This document shows, piece after piece, positions 18,516 to 28,078 of a stretch of 64,000 nucleotides of DNA (the stretch's first letter is position 1; each line of letters opens with the position of its first letter). The stretch spans positions 1 through 64,000 of the forward strand of contig JADLDO010000020.1 of assembly GCA_020846635.1 (NCBI GenBank), given 5' to 3'. This stretch comes from Caldilineaceae bacterium (GTDB taxonomy: Bacteria; Chloroflexota; Anaerolineae; Caldilineales; Caldilineaceae). The notes below the pieces were generated by a model, which was not told the DNA's origin, searched no databases, and worked only from the letters and a program-made list of their open reading frames with translations. Made by a program: the position numbers and the translations under genes.

Positions 18516-19406
18516 ATGGCGCGAGACAGCATTTACGAATTAGTCGATGACCTGCCAACCAATAACATGACCACTCGTGTCATGCGTGCCCTTGACTTCA
18601 TTGCCCCGAATGAATGGGAAAATTTGGTTGGGTTTGAATATACGATCCGCGCAGTCACCGGTGAAAAGAGCGATGCCATGATCCAGAAGATCGGCGAACG
18701 TGCCATCGCGCTCTATGAGGACAAGAAGCAGGGCTACCAGCGTGCCATGTGGCTCTATCGTACCGTCGATAATATCGACACGACGCTTGCCAAGCTGGCG
18801 ATTGCGAACACAGTCGGCGAACAGATCCGCTGGCTCGGCTTTCTCAACCGCATCACGCCGAAGGCCGATACGCTGCAAGGGCTTGACCTGAGTTTGAAAT
18901 TGGCAACGGAACTGGCGGCTTTCTGTCTGATCAACGGCATCCCCGGCGATAGCATCAGCGACTTTGTCAAGGCGCTTGGCGAATATGGCAAAGAGTCGCT
19001 GATGCGGATGGTGGCTTTGGTCGCGCTCGATGGCATCGTGCCGCTGGGGCCGGATTTCATCGGCAAGATTGCCTCGATTCTGGATGGGACGGATCCAAAA
19101 GAGTTGGAAGGCAATCGCCTCTATCAAGGGATTCGTGACTATATTCCTGGCGCGACATCACGCGAGAAGTTCAACGTGATCCAGAGGAATTTTGATTCTA
19201 CGAGTGGATGGATGCGTGACCTTGTATCGAAGAGCGGCGTGACTCGCGAGAAGATCGTCGATAGTCTATCCACGTTTGTCGATGTCACTGACCGTAAGCT
19301 CGACTATCTTGCCGCGTTTATGGACATGACAACCAATTACTATGAACACACAGGCACCCAAACGCTGGCACGTCGTTTGATCGAGCGCGCCGTCAATGAG
19401 ATCTAG
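18516..19406 (+). CDS. Conserved-looking helical protein, unknown function
   Basis: A 296-residue soluble protein I do not recognise. It is almost entirely helical in pattern, without signal peptide or membrane segment. The first part has LPTNNMTTRVMRALDFI and EWENLVGFEYTIRAVTG. The middle has paired helices around LAIANTVGEQIRWLGFLNRI, and the end is acidic/basic mixed (RRLIERAVNEI). GGGAGGAAC lies 5-6 bases before the ATG at 18516. It is 66 bases after the lipoprotein gene and 37 before the TIGR04076 gene, all on the plus strand. Confidence 0.75.
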   Translation: MARDSIYELVDDLPTNNMTTRVMRALDFIAPNEWENLVGFEYTIRAVTGEKSDAMIQKIGERAIALYEDKKQGYQRAMWLYRTVDNIDTTLAKLAIANTVGEQIRWLGFLNRITPKADTLQGLDLSLKLATELAAFCLINGIPGDSISDFVKALGEYGKESLMRMVALVALDGIVPLGPDFIGKIASILDGTDPKELEGNRLYQGIRDYIPGATSREKFNVIQRNFDSTSGWMRDLVSKSGVTREKIVDSLSTFVDVTDRKLDYLAAFMDMTTNYYEHTGTQTLARRLIERAVNEI

Positions 19407-19443
19407 TTGGCGTAGGTGGGAGCCTGGTGGCGAGAAGAGGGGC

Positions 19444-19803
19444 ATGAGCAGCGATCAATTTGAGTTGTATGATCTGGAAGTGGTGGTGGAGGCGATTGAG
19501 GGCCATTGCACTTGTGCCATGCAGGTGGGCGACAAGGTCTATCTGCGTGGCGGCAAGGTCAGCCTGCCGGATAGAGCCGATTTCTGCGTCTATGCGTTGC
19601 AGGCTGCGATCCCGCTGCTGCCTGCCAAGCAACGGCGCAGCCATCCGGCGGATTGGATGGAGACTGATACACGCGTCACCTGTCCCGACCCGGCCTGCCG
19701 TCTGATCATGCGCATTGACCGCGTTTCCACGCGCACTGTGCGTCACGACGATGTGAGTCCCATTCCGTGGGAGCAGATTGCGCAGGGTGACGAGACTGGT
19801 TAA
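19444..19803 (+). CDS. TIGR04076 family protein
   Basis: A 119-residue protein matching my recollection of the TIGR04076 family, small proteins of unknown role with conserved cysteines. It has the opening pattern of a beta strand, EGHCTCAMQVGDKVYLRGGK, then FCVYALQAAIPLLPA, and a final CPDPACRLIMRI strand. The family often keeps paired Cys in the first and last positions, which suggests metal or redox use, unproven. The ATG at 19444 follows GAAGAGGGG. A dispersed palindrome begins 8 bases after its stop. Confidence 0.75.
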   Translation: MSSDQFELYDLEVVVEAIEGHCTCAMQVGDKVYLRGGKVSLPDRADFCVYALQAAIPLLPAKQRRSHPADWMETDTRVTCPDPACRLIMRIDRVSTRTVRHDDVSPIPWEQIAQGDETG

Positions 19804-19810
19804 GGAGAAA

Positions 19811-19844
19811 ACCCTCCCGGAGGCTCAGAAGCCTCCGGGAGGGT
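19811..19844. repeat. Dispersed GC-rich palindrome
   Basis: ACCCTCCCGGAGGCTC and the matching GCCTCCGGGAGGGT arm enclose a tiny loop. It begins 8 bases after the TIGR04076 stop codon and ahead of mnmA on the same strand. No T run follows. Confidence 0.8.
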
Positions 19845-19912
19845 GGTATATCCAGGGTGGTCATTTAGCTTTACATAGCACTGGAATGTAGCCACGAAGG
19901 GCTAGTTTCGGG

Positions 19913-19918
19913 TACAAT
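19913..19918 (+). promoter_or_regulatory. -10 box placing mnmA transcript start on its ATG
   Basis: TACAAT ends exactly 6 bases before the mnmA ATG at 19925. If it acts as a -10 element, transcription would start at the A of the start codon, giving a leaderless mRNA. No Shine-Dalgarno sequence is present. The -35 region is not recognisable. Confidence 0.5.
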
Positions 19919-19924
19919 GGGCCT

Positions 19925-21040
19925 ATGATGAACCTAAATTTGCCACCCAAGCCCATTAAGCCCCCACACGAGACCACGGTCGTTGTCGCCATGAGCGGCG
20001 GCGTAGATAGTTCTTTGGCCGCTGCGCTCTTGGTAGAGCAGGGCTATAACTGCATTGGCGTGATGATGCGGCTGTGGGCCGAGGTGGGGCCGGGCGAAGG
20101 CTCCACCAATAAGTGTTGCAGCCTGGAGAGCGTGCATGATGCGCGCGGGGTGGCGGATCGGCTGGGCATCCCCTTCTATTTGATCAACGTGGAACAGCCC
20201 TTTAAGGCCAATGTGGTGGATTTTTTCATCAATGGCTACAGCGCGGGCCAAACACCGAATCCTTGTCTCGCCTGTAACCGGCACATCCGCTTTGACTACC
20301 TGCTCAACTATGCGCGCAAGCTGGGGGCAGACTATTTGGCGACGGGCCATTATGCGCGCCTGCGCCGCCAAGAGGATGGTACGGTACATCTGCTTCGGGC
20401 GGAGGATGAGAACAAGGATCAGAGCTATGTACTCAGCGTGATGGGCCAGGCAGAATTGCGCGATGTGCTGTTTCCCATCGGCGACTATCCCAAGTCGGAG
20501 GTACGCAAGATGGCGGCGGCGCGCGGCTTGCCCACAGCCTCCAAGCATGATTCGATGGATTTGTGCTTTATCGCCGACGACGATTATCGCCGCTTCTTGC
20601 AGGATTGGGCGACCGATGCTATGCGTCCTGGGCCAATCCTCGACCGGCAAGGCAATGTTTGGGGTGAGCATCAGGGGTTGCCGGGTTACACAATTGGGCA
20701 GCGCAAGGGGTTGGGCATCAGCGGCACACCAGAGCCACTCTTTGTAGTGGAACTTGACTCTGCGCGCAATGCGTTAATTGTGGGTACGGCAGCCGAACTG
20801 GGGCGCGACCGGCTTGTGGCGCATGGGGTCAATTGGACGTTGGATACCCCCGTTGCGGCCAATACGCCTGCCCAATGCAAGATTCGCTATCGAGCGCAAC
20901 CCGCAGAATGTACGCTTCACCCCCTGGATGATCGTACGGTGGAAGTGCGCTTTGCCGAAGCACTGCGCGGGGTTACGCCAGGGCAAGGGGCGATCTTCTA
21001 TGACGGCGATCTCTGCCTGGGGGGCGGCATCATCGCCTAA
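19925..21040 (+). CDS. mnmA: tRNA-specific 2-thiouridylase MnmA
   Basis: MnmA (371 residues, normal length) places sulfur on U34 of Lys, Glu and Gln tRNAs, using ATP to adenylate the base and a cysteine persulfide as donor. The PP-loop is AMSGGVDSS (about 23-31). The two catalytic cysteines lie in PNPCLACN and [10 protein letters not shown]-terminal barrel follows, with [13 protein letters not shown]. The likely transcript is leaderless (see the -10 box). Its TAA overlaps the next ATG by one base (TAATG), coupling the small membrane protein gene behind it. Confidence 0.96.
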   Translation: MMNLNLPPKPIKPPHETTVVVAMSGGVDSSLAAALLVEQGYNCIGVMMRLWAEVGPGEGSTNKCCSLESVHDARGVADRLGIPFYLINVEQPFKANVVDFFINGYSAGQTPNPCLACNRHIRFDYLLNYARKLGADYLATGHYARLRRQEDGTVHLLRAEDENKDQSYVLSVMGQAELRDVLFPIGDYPKSEVRKMAAARGLPTASKHDSMDLCFIADDDYRRFLQDWATDAMRPGPILDRQGNVWGEHQGLPGYTIGQRKGLGISGTPEPLFVVELDSARNALIVGTAAELGRDRLVAHGVNWTLDTPVAANTPAQCKIRYRAQPAECTLHPLDDRTVEVRFAEALRGVTPGQGAIFYDGDLCLGGGIIA

Positions 21041-21318
21041 TGCTTGCGTTTGTGCCTCCTGCGCTGCTGCTGGGTATTTTACTGAGTGTGGCCTATGCCA
21101 CGCTTTTGCACCTCTGGAAAGGTCGCTCGCTGCGTGATCTGCTGCTCTATTTGGCGGCATCGGCGGTTGGCTTTGCGGTAGGGCAGTTGCTCGGTCTGCT
21201 CCTGCAAATCCCCTTTCCGCGCATGGGGCAGGTGCATGTGGTCGAAGCATCGATCTTTGCCTGGCTGGCATTGATTGGCGTACGCGAGTTGACCGTGGCG
21301 CGCCGCACCAATCCGTAG
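21040..21318 (+). CDS. Small membrane protein, unknown function
   Basis: A 92-residue protein with three hydrophobic stretches (LLLGILLSVAYATLL, LLLYLAASAVGFAVGQLLGLL and ASIFAWLALIGVREL). It has no family I can name. The ATG overlaps the mnmA stop codon by one base, so its translation depends on mnmA. The short C-terminal tail is basic. A palindrome follows 13 bases after the stop. Confidence 0.7.
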   Translation: MLAFVPPALLLGILLSVAYATLLHLWKGRSLRDLLLYLAASAVGFAVGQLLGLLLQIPFPRMGQVHVVEASIFAWLALIGVRELTVARRTNP

Positions 21319-21330
21319 CAATGGGATCAT

Positions 21331-21373
21331 CCTCCCGGAAGCTGGGGAGCCCTCTGGGCCGCTTGCGGGAGGG
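21331..21373. repeat. Dispersed palindrome with inserted loop module
   Basis: Outer arms CCTCCCGGAAGC and GCTTGCGGGAGG enclose an inner module with GGGGAGCCCTCTGGGCC. The same inner module is seen in the copy at 59472, and its reverse complement in the element near 29204. It lies 13 bases downstream of a stop codon. Confidence 0.75.
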
Positions 21374-21419
21374 TTAAATAGTGGCATTATTGGACAGATA
21401 AACTGGAGACGATTGATCC

Positions 21420-21725
21420 GTGTTATCCGCAACAATCCGCGACATTGCCATCATTATCATTGCCATTCAAAGCATTGTGATCGGCGTGCTGATTGCCGTC
21501 TTGATCTGGCAGATCTGGCGGCTGGTCAAGATTGTTCAGACAGAACTCAAGCCGATCATCGAGGATACGCAGGCGACGGTTCACACTGTGCGCGGGACAG
21601 CGACTTTTGTAAGCAATAATGTCGTGGATCCCGTCATTCGCACCAATACGCAGATGGCAAAATGGCGCAGGACCAGCCAGGCGCTCATGCGCGATCTGGG
21701 TATTGGCAAGAGAAAGAGCCTGTGA
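21420..21725 (+). CDS. Single-pass membrane protein (DUF948-like)
   Basis: A 101-residue protein with one N-terminal membrane helix (IAIIIIAIQSIVIGVLIAVL) and a helical cytoplasmic tail, resembling DUF948-type proteins. The start is GTG at 21420 with a GGAG about 11 bases upstream. It ends 2 bases before the next start codon, so it is in an operon with the enolase-superfamily gene. Role unknown. Confidence 0.65.
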   Translation: MLSATIRDIAIIIIAIQSIVIGVLIAVLIWQIWRLVKIVQTELKPIIEDTQATVHTVRGTATFVSNNVVDPVIRTNTQMAKWRRTSQALMRDLGIGKRKSL

Positions 21726-21727
21726 CA

Positions 21728-22858
21728 ATGCCCAAAGTGCGTAAGATTGAGTGGGGATCGCTCAGCGGTACACGTCCGCGCAAGGCGGGGAGCAATGCGC
21801 GGCTGGGCGAACATGGCATTGGCGTGCGTGTGCCGCTGGCGCGCATTACGTTGGACGATGATACAACCGGCTTTGGTTCTTGCCGCGCCCCGGTTGAGGC
21901 TGCCCAGGCTCTCATAGGGCAACCGTTGGAGGCGCTCTTTGACCCGCGCTGGGGTACGGCGGCAGGGACGATGGGCTTTGATTTTCCGCTGTGGGATTTG
22001 ATGGCTAAGCGCGCCAATTTGCCCGTCTATGCCCTGGCTGCCCAAATGAGCGGCAAGAGCGTTACAACCCCTTTTGAAGTGCCTTGTTATGATACGTCCC
22101 TCTATATTGACGATCTGCATTTGGCGGATGACGCTGCCGCGGCTGCGCTGATTGTGGAAGAAGCACGCGAGGGGTGGGCGCGCGGTCACCGCGCCTTTAA
22201 GCTGAAAATCGGTCGGGGTGCGCGCCATATGCCGCTGGAGGCGGGCACGCAGCGCGATATTGCTGTGATTCGCGCTGTACGCGCGGCAGTGGGTGATGAG
22301 ATACCGCTGCTGCTGGACGCGAACAATGGTTACAATCTGAACCTGACCAAGCGGGTGCTGGCGGAGACTGCGGACTGTGGCATCTATTGGATGGAGGAAG
22401 CCTTCCACGAAGACCGCGTGCTCTACGATGATCTAAAGACATGGCTGAACCGGGAAAGGCTGCCGGTTCTGATTGCCGATGGGGAGGGGCAGGCTTCGCC
22501 GGCGCTCTTGGAGTGGGCAGAAGCGGGTCTGATCAATGTCGTGCAATATGACATCTTCAGCTACAGCTTTACGCCGTGGTTGGCGCTGGGCCAAAAGCTC
22601 GACCGCTGGGGCGTGCGCTCGGCTCCTCACCACTATGGAGGCCATTACGGCAACTATGCCGCACCCCATCTCGCCGGGGCGATTGGCGGTTTTACCTACG
22701 TGGAATGGGACGAGGCGACCACCCCTGGGCTGGATGCTTCCGGCTATGCCGTTTATGAAGGAAAGGTATGCGTGCCTTCCGCGCCCGGTTTTGGGTTGGG
22801 GCTGGAGGAAGCGGTCTTTCAGGGCGCGGTGATGAATGGCGGGTACGTGGTTGAATAG
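21728..22858 (+). CDS. Enolase-superfamily enzyme (mandelate racemase-like)
   Basis: A 376-residue protein of the mandelate racemase/muconate cycloisomerase type, which abstracts the proton next to a carboxylate using Mg2+. The barrel shows KLKIGRG (a lysine of the KxK motif), the metal ligands LLLDANNGYN and YWMEEAF, and a third acidic position in IADGEGQ. A histidine-rich end (APHHYGGHYG) may supply the second acid/base. ATG 21728 is preferred, since the longer in-frame start overlaps the previous gene with unlike sequence. Specific reaction unknown. Confidence 0.85.
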   Translation: MPKVRKIEWGSLSGTRPRKAGSNARLGEHGIGVRVPLARITLDDDTTGFGSCRAPVEAAQALIGQPLEALFDPRWGTAAGTMGFDFPLWDLMAKRANLPVYALAAQMSGKSVTTPFEVPCYDTSLYIDDLHLADDAAAAALIVEEAREGWARGHRAFKLKIGRGARHMPLEAGTQRDIAVIRAVRAAVGDEIPLLLDANNGYNLNLTKRVLAETADCGIYWMEEAFHEDRVLYDDLKTWLNRERLPVLIADGEGQASPALLEWAEAGLINVVQYDIFSYSFTPWLALGQKLDRWGVRSAPHHYGGHYGNYAAPHLAGAIGGFTYVEWDEATTPGLDASGYAVYEGKVCVPSAPGFGLGLEEAVFQGAVMNGGYVVE

Positions 22859-22871
22859 ATGAATAGATGAT

Positions 22872-22907
22872 AAAAAACGCCCGCGGCATGTGCCGCGGGC
22901 GTTTTTT
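22872..22907. terminator. Bidirectional intrinsic terminator
   Basis: AAAAAACGCCCGCGGCA pairs with TGCCGCGGGCGTTTTTT around a two-base loop. It has a GC stem with A and T runs on the two sides, so it can stop transcription from both the plus-strand enolase-type gene and the minus-strand superoxide dismutase gene. Confidence 0.92.
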
Positions 22908-22923
22908 ATTCACATAAAGAGAA

Positions 22924-23544
22924 TTACGCTGTTACCTTTTTGGCCGCGGCGTAGTTCTTGGCAACCTGATCCCAGTTGACGACGTTCCAGATAGCCTTGA
23001 GATAGTCTGGGCGGCGATTCTGATAGTTCAGGTAATAGGCATGTTCCCACACATCAATGCCAAAGATGGGGGTGTCACCCTGCATGTAGGGGCTGTCCTG
23101 GTTGGCAGTGCTGTAGACATCCAGGCTGCCATCCTTCTTGACGACGAGCCAACCCCAGCCGCTGCCAAAACGGGTGGCAGCCGCGGCAGAGAGCTTTTCC
23201 TTGAAGGCATCAAAGCTACCGAATGCCTTGTCAATGGCGCCGGAAAGTTCGCCGCTGGGATTGCCACCCCCCTTGGGGCCGAGAACCTCCCAGAAGAGAT
23301 TGTGGTTGGCATAGCCACCGCCATTGTTTTGCACAGCAGTCTTGATGTTAGCAGGAACGGAGTTGATGTTCTTCAAGATCTCAACAATGTCCTTGCCGTC
23401 AAGGTCGGTTCCGGCAATGGCGTTGTTTAGATTGGTTGTGTAGGCGGCATGGTGCTTGTCGTGGTGGATCTCCATCGTGCGCGCGTCGATGTGTGGTTCC
23501 AGCGCGTCCTTTGGATATGGCAGGTCAGGTAGTGTAAAAGGCAT
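22924..23544 (-). CDS. sodA: Superoxide dismutase, Mn/Fe family
   Basis: A cytoplasmic superoxide dismutase of 206 residues, normal for the family. The metal ligands are His27 (EIHHDKHH), the histidine in YANHNLFW, and the Asp and His of [20 protein letters not shown]. The glutamine in NQDSPYMQ is in the position typical of Mn enzymes, so manganese is the likelier metal. AGGAGGAACC lies just before the ATG. It is transcribed alone, ending at a bidirectional terminator. Confidence 0.96.
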   Translation of the reverse strand: MPFTLPDLPYPKDALEPHIDARTMEIHHDKHHAAYTTNLNNAIAGTDLDGKDIVEILKNINSVPANIKTAVQNNGGGYANHNLFWEVLGPKGGGNPSGELSGAIDKAFGSFDAFKEKLSAAAATRFGSGWGWLVVKKDGSLDVYSTANQDSPYMQGDTPIFGIDVWEHAYYLNYQNRRPDYLKAIWNVVNWDQVAKNYAAAKKVTA

Positions 23545-23744
23545 TGGTTCCTCCTAATGCTGTCCTGGTAGTAGCTTTTTTGTGGGTAAAAAATGTGTTT
23601 GTAAGAGAGATACTCCCTAATACTCTAACAGGCTACAGGATAGTTATCGATCTTACAGTACCCCAGTATACAAATGGCTTGTGAGAGCCGTCAAAAGCCC
23701 CTGGTCAAGAGATGGACAAAATTCGTCCGGGTGGAACGCAGTTC

Positions 23745-24950
23745 TTAGCTTTTGGCGGCAGGTAGAACGGTAATCAGCGTGATCTGTGGCGCGGCTCCCA
23801 AACGGAGCGGGATACCCTCACCGACCCCGCGCGTGATATAAACTTGTGTCTTGCCCCGGCGCAGATAGCCTGAAACCTCCTTGCGCGGTAGGTGGCTGGA
23901 CTGTGTGTGAGCTGCACCGAGCAGTGGCAGGACGATCTGCCCACCGTGGGTGTGACCTGACAAGATCAGGTCTGCCTGTTCGATGCCCGGCTCCAGCAGG
24001 ATATCCGGGTTGTGGCTGAGGAGAATGGTGGGCGCGTCGTGGGGAATCTCACCCAGCGCGTGGTGCAGTTCGGGTGTGCCTTCCACCACATCATCTACAC
24101 CCGCCAGATAGATATCCAGGCCCACTTCGGGATGCGTTAGGCGAATCGAGCGGTTGTGGAGGATTTGAACCTGGTGCGTTGCCAGCGCAGCTTCCAGGGC
24201 ATTGACATCGTTGCGCCCTGTACGCTTGAGGTCCAGCGGTACGTTGGCACAGTAGTAGCCGAATTCATAGAGCGTGCGCGCGCGGGTTAAAGCTGTGACG
24301 CGGCCATTGCTGCCATTCTGCCTGCTGCGCGTGCTGGTGAGCGCGGGCGTTGTCGCGCGAGTCGCGCCGGAGCCATTTACACTGCTCTGCGTGTGTGTGC
24401 TGTCATGAACATTCATACTGCCACTCAGCGCTTCTTCTGAGCAGACGGTTTCTTGGTGCATTGCTTGAAACCTCGCCCAGGCGCGCGGCAGCATCTCACT
24501 GTGACTGTAGAGACTGTAATCATGGTTGCCAAAGACCCCGTAACTTCCCAGACGGGGCGCGGGCAATGCATCCAGCAGTGTCAATACATTGGGCAAGCCG
24601 CTGTCATGGTGAAGAAAGTCGCCTGTGTGGATCAGCAGATCATATTCCAGATTGGCACAAGCCTTGCGAATACACTCGATTTTGGCTTGCTCGCGCCAGT
24701 TGGCACCGCGGAAATGGGTGTCGGAGAGATGGAGCAGGCGCAGGCCATTCGGCGGGAGGTTGCCCGCAGCGTTGGGGAGATGGATCGTCAACCGATCCAG
24801 GCGCACATGCAGTGGCTCGCGCAGAAAGGCATAACTTGCGACCATTGCGCCAATGCCGGCGACAGCACCAACGCCGCTTATGAGCTGTGTACGTGTTCGT
24901 TTATCTTGCCAGAGAGCAGGGATACGGCGTGCAAGATCTAACCAAGACAT
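23745..24950 (-). CDS. Membrane-anchored metallophosphoesterase (YaeI-like)
   Basis: A 401-residue calcineurin-like phosphoesterase with an N-terminal membrane helix (about 22-43). Metal-site motifs in order are LSDTHF (75-80), HTGDFLH (109-115), FGNHDYS (140-146), LSHNPD and LSGHTHGGQI. The family includes YaeI-type enzymes that act on lipid-linked phosphates. A serine/threonine/asparagine-rich insert of about 55 residues (about 168-225) interrupts the domain before the second half and looks like a flexible loop. There is no clear ribosome site. The gene stands alone, divergent from transketolase across 469 bases. Confidence 0.87.
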   Translation of the reverse strand: MSWLDLARRIPALWQDKRTRTQLISGVGAVAGIGAMVASYAFLREPLHVRLDRLTIHLPNAAGNLPPNGLRLLHLSDTHFRGANWREQAKIECIRKACANLEYDLLIHTGDFLHHDSGLPNVLTLLDALPAPRLGSYGVFGNHDYSLYSHSEMLPRAWARFQAMHQETVCSEEALSGSMNVHDSTHTQSSVNGSGATRATTPALTSTRSRQNGSNGRVTALTRARTLYEFGYYCANVPLDLKRTGRNDVNALEAALATHQVQILHNRSIRLTHPEVGLDIYLAGVDDVVEGTPELHHALGEIPHDAPTILLSHNPDILLEPGIEQADLILSGHTHGGQIVLPLLGAAHTQSSHLPRKEVSGYLRRGKTQVYITRGVGEGIPLRLGAAPQITLITVLPAAKS

Positions 24951-25419
24951 AATTTAGTAACTTTCACTTCGAACTTTGCTCTGTAGATGATACGCGGAAG
25001 GTGATATGCGAATGGGCAGAACCGATGGTATCTAGTCCACAGAGCAACCGCAGGTCAACAACGAGGCTATACTTACCACTTTGGCGTACTGACCCGATGT
25101 ACGCTTTCAACCAATCATCCATCGTACCTCTAATTGCGGTGAGTCCCAAATTGGGTAGTAGGGCGCTTTGGCGTGGGCAGATGGGCTCTCCTGCTATACC
25201 CCCCGCCGGAGATAGCCCACGATGGCCCTTTGAGTTGACAAGGCTAGGTCATCAAGGGACAATATAACAAGCTTCGAGCATTTTCGTTGGACATGTTTAT
25301 GCGTGCCAACTGTCTATTGGGTCAGGCCCTTTGGCGGGACTATAGATTAGGAATCTCTGTTATTCGGAACGCTGTGCCTTTCTCGTATGGGGCGCACCAT
25401 GTAGGAAAGAGGATTTTGC
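24951..25419. other. Intergenic region upstream of transketolase
   Basis: This 469-base gap between divergent genes contains the tkt promoter (25235-25263) and a leader of about 150 bases. I see no gene, repeat or recognisable riboswitch in it. Confidence 0.5.
25235..25263 (+). promoter_or_regulatory. Sigma70-type promoter for tkt
   Basis: A perfect -35 TTGACA (25235-25240), a 17-base spacer and GACAAT (25258-25263, five of six when compared with TACAAT) make a good promoter. Transcription from about 25270 would give a 150-base 5' leader ahead of the tkt start. Confidence 0.55.
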
Positions 25420-27465
25420 ATGACAACGACCATTCCGGCGCTGGAAGACAGCACGCTTTCACCCACTTTTCGCAACCAGGCGATCAATACCATTCGTATG
25501 TTGGCGGCAGACGCTGTGCAGCAGGCCAAATCGGGCCATCCGGGGCTGCCGATGGGCATGGCTGCGGCGGCTTTCACCCTGTGGACGCGCTATATGCGCT
25601 ACAGTCCCAGCAATCCTGCTTGGCTCAACCGGGATCGCTTTGTGTTGAGCGCGGGACATGGCTCGATGCTGCTCTATTCGCTTCTCCATCTGACCGGCTA
25701 TGACTTGTCCCTCGATGAACTGCGCCATTTTCGCCAGTGGGACAGCAAGACACCGGGCCATCCAGAATACGGTCATACACCTGGTGTGGAGACGACCACC
25801 GGCCCGTTGGGCCAGGGCTTTGCCAACGGCGTGGGCATGGCCTTGGCGGCTGCATGGCTGGCGGCGCGCTATAACCGTCCCAATTTCGCGCTGATCTCGC
25901 ACTATGTTTACGCCATTGTCTCTGATGGTGACTTGATGGAAGGGATCGCCAGCGAGGCGGCAAGTCTCGCCGGACATCTAAAGCTGGGACGACTGATCTA
26001 TCTTTATGACGACAACAATGTCACGATTGATGGCAAGGCCGAGGTCGCCTATACGGAAGATTGGGCCAAGCGCTTTGAGGCATACGGTTGGCATGTGCAG
26101 AAGATCGATGGCATGGACCCGGACGCGGTGGCAGCCGCCATTGAGGCCGCGCAGGCCGATGCTCGCCCCAGCATCATCGGTTGCCGCACCATTATCGGCT
26201 ATGGTAGTCCCAAGAAGGCAGGGACTTCGGCGGCACATGGTGAAGCGCTCGGTGATGATGAGTTGAACGCAACGAAGGTGGCGTTGGGCTGGCCTGTGGA
26301 GCCTCGTTTTCTTGTGCCGGACGAGGTGCGCCAGTTTTATGGTCAGGCTGTGGGGCGGGGCCAGGCGTGGGAGGCTGAATACAGCGATCTGCTCGAAGCC
26401 TACAGCCAGGAGTTTCCCGACGAAGCCGCCGAACTGAGGCGCATTATGTCAGGCGATCTGCCGGAGGGGTGGCAAGAGATGCTGCCGACCTTCCCCGCGG
26501 GCAAGCCGGTGGCAACCCGCAACGCCGGTGGCAAGGTCATCAACGAACTGGCAAAGGTCATCCCCAACCTGGTGGGTGGCAGCGCCGACTTAGCCGGTTC
26601 GAACAAGACGACTATCGAGGGTTCACCCTTTATTCAAGCGGGCAATTTCCACGGCAACAACATCCACTTTGGCGTGCGCGAACATGGCATGGGGGGGATT
26701 CTCAACGGCATGGCGCTGCATGGCGGGGTGATTCCGCATGGCGCGACCTTCTTGGTTTTCACCGATTACATGCGCCCAAGTATGCGTCTTGCCGCCTTGA
26801 TGGGGATTCGCGTCCTCTACATCATGACCCATGATTCAATTGGCCTGGGTGAAGATGGCCCCACCCACCAGCCAATTGAACATTTGGCCGCGCTGCGTGC
26901 CATACCGAACATGACGGTGATACGCCCAGCCGATGCCAACGAGACGAGCATGGCGTGGCGTGCCGCGCTGGAGAATACGGGCGGCCCCACGGTGATCGCG
27001 CTCACCCGGCAAAATCTGTCTGTGCCTGACCGGGAGGGGGAAGGGCTGGGCGCGGCGGAAGGCGTGTTGCGCGGGGGATATGTGCTGTATGAGCATGCAC
27101 CCAATGGGCTGGAGATCGTGCTGATCGCCAGTGGCAGCGAGGTGGAGATTGCCTACGCCGCAGCCAAGACGCTGGCGGATGAGGGCGTGGGGGTGCGCGT
27201 GGTGAGCCTGGCATCGTGGGAACTCTTTACTAAGCAAGGCGCTGACTATATCAGCGAAGTCTTGCCGGTGGGTGTGAAGAAACTGGCGATTGAGGCTGCA
27301 TCTCCCTTTGGCTGGGAGCGTTGGGTGGGCAACGACCCGCATTTGGGCGCGATCCTGGGCATCAACCACTTTGGGGCAAGCGCGCCCTACCAACGGATTT
27401 ATGAGGAGTTTGGCTTGACGCCCGCCAATGCTGTGGCGCGCGCCAAGCAGTTGTTGGGGCGGTAA
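25420..27465 (+). CDS. tkt: Transketolase
   Basis: Transketolase (681 residues) moves two-carbon units between sugar phosphates in the pentose phosphate pathway with thiamine diphosphate. The N-terminal domain has [13 protein letters not shown] and [12 protein letters not shown], then the TPP motif SDGDLMEG followed by [12 protein letters not shown]. The pyrimidine domain has [19 protein letters not shown] and [20 protein letters not shown], and the C-terminal domain SFGWERWVG-like residues. GAGGA lies 8 bases upstream of the ATG. A DUF6391 gene follows 14 bases after its stop. Confidence 0.96.
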   Translation: MTTTIPALEDSTLSPTFRNQAINTIRMLAADAVQQAKSGHPGLPMGMAAAAFTLWTRYMRYSPSNPAWLNRDRFVLSAGHGSMLLYSLLHLTGYDLSLDELRHFRQWDSKTPGHPEYGHTPGVETTTGPLGQGFANGVGMALAAAWLAARYNRPNFALISHYVYAIVSDGDLMEGIASEAASLAGHLKLGRLIYLYDDNNVTIDGKAEVAYTEDWAKRFEAYGWHVQKIDGMDPDAVAAAIEAAQADARPSIIGCRTIIGYGSPKKAGTSAAHGEALGDDELNATKVALGWPVEPRFLVPDEVRQFYGQAVGRGQAWEAEYSDLLEAYSQEFPDEAAELRRIMSGDLPEGWQEMLPTFPAGKPVATRNAGGKVINELAKVIPNLVGGSADLAGSNKTTIEGSPFIQAGNFHGNNIHFGVREHGMGGILNGMALHGGVIPHGATFLVFTDYMRPSMRLAALMGIRVLYIMTHDSIGLGEDGPTHQPIEHLAALRAIPNMTVIRPADANETSMAWRAALENTGGPTVIALTRQNLSVPDREGEGLGAAEGVLRGGYVLYEHAPNGLEIVLIASGSEVEIAYAAAKTLADEGVGVRVVSLASWELFTKQGADYISEVLPVGVKKLAIEAASPFGWERWVGNDPHLGAILGINHFGASAPYQRIYEEFGLTPANAVARAKQLLGR

Positions 27466-27479
27466 GGCGGGAGACTTTT

Positions 27480-27977
27480 TTGGACGATCTGATAGCACTC
27501 TTACGGGACGGCGTGCGTCGTATACGCCAGCACCATGCCATCGAACATGCGACGCTGCATCTGCTGGCAGAGCGCTATCCCCAGCGCACCTTTGCCGGGT
27601 ACAGCGACCCGGTGGGCTTTGTGATCTATGGAGAGGTGGATAGCCACGCGCTGCGGCTTGCGGTGGAGGATGCGTTGCTGCGTTTGCGCGCGGGCGAGGC
27701 GCAATTGGCGATCCACTTCAACTGTGGGACGGTTCTCGCCTCGACTGCGCTGTTGACCACCGTGGCGGCACTGCTGGGTGGAATAGGGCAGCGGGGCGTG
27801 CTGGCACGCTTCAGCTCGATTTTAATGTGGGTGTTGGGTGCGTTGGTGCTGAGTAAACCGTTGGGGCTGCGTTTGCAGCAGTATACCACGCTGGCCCAGG
27901 TTGCCGACCGGCGGGTGATGGAGATCCGCCCACTCGCCGCGGGCAAGCTTCCGGTTCATCGTGTGACCTTTGAGTGA
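27480..27977 (+). CDS. DUF6391 family membrane protein
   Basis: A 165-residue protein that I assign to DUF6391, a family found in cyanobacteria and Chloroflexota. It begins with IRQHHAIEHATLHLL, a histidine pattern conserved in the family. A short alpha/beta part (FAGYSDPVGFVIYGEVD) and one or two membrane helices (VLASTALLTTVAALLGG and SILMWVLGALVLSKPLG) follow. The start is TTG at 27480 after CGGGAGAC. Function unknown. It is likely cotranscribed with tkt. Confidence 0.7.
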   Translation: MDDLIALLRDGVRRIRQHHAIEHATLHLLAERYPQRTFAGYSDPVGFVIYGEVDSHALRLAVEDALLRLRAGEAQLAIHFNCGTVLASTALLTTVAALLGGIGQRGVLARFSSILMWVLGALVLSKPLGLRLQQYTTLAQVADRRVMEIRPLAAGKLPVHRVTFE

Positions 27978-27995
27978 TAAATCGGTAGCAATTTT

Positions 27996-28041
27996 ACCCT
28001 CCCGCGCCCAACGGGCTCCCGTCGGCAGCCTCCGGGAGGGT
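27996..28041. repeat. Dispersed palindrome with inserted loop module
   Basis: Outer arms ACCCTCCCG and CGGGAGGGT enclose a variant inner segment with GCGCCCAACGGGCTCCCG, related to the loop modules of other copies. It starts 19 bases after the DUF6391 stop and ahead of holA on the same strand. Confidence 0.75.
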
Positions 28042-28078
28042 TGTTGATAGCCTGACACCTAGCCAAACATATCCCGTA

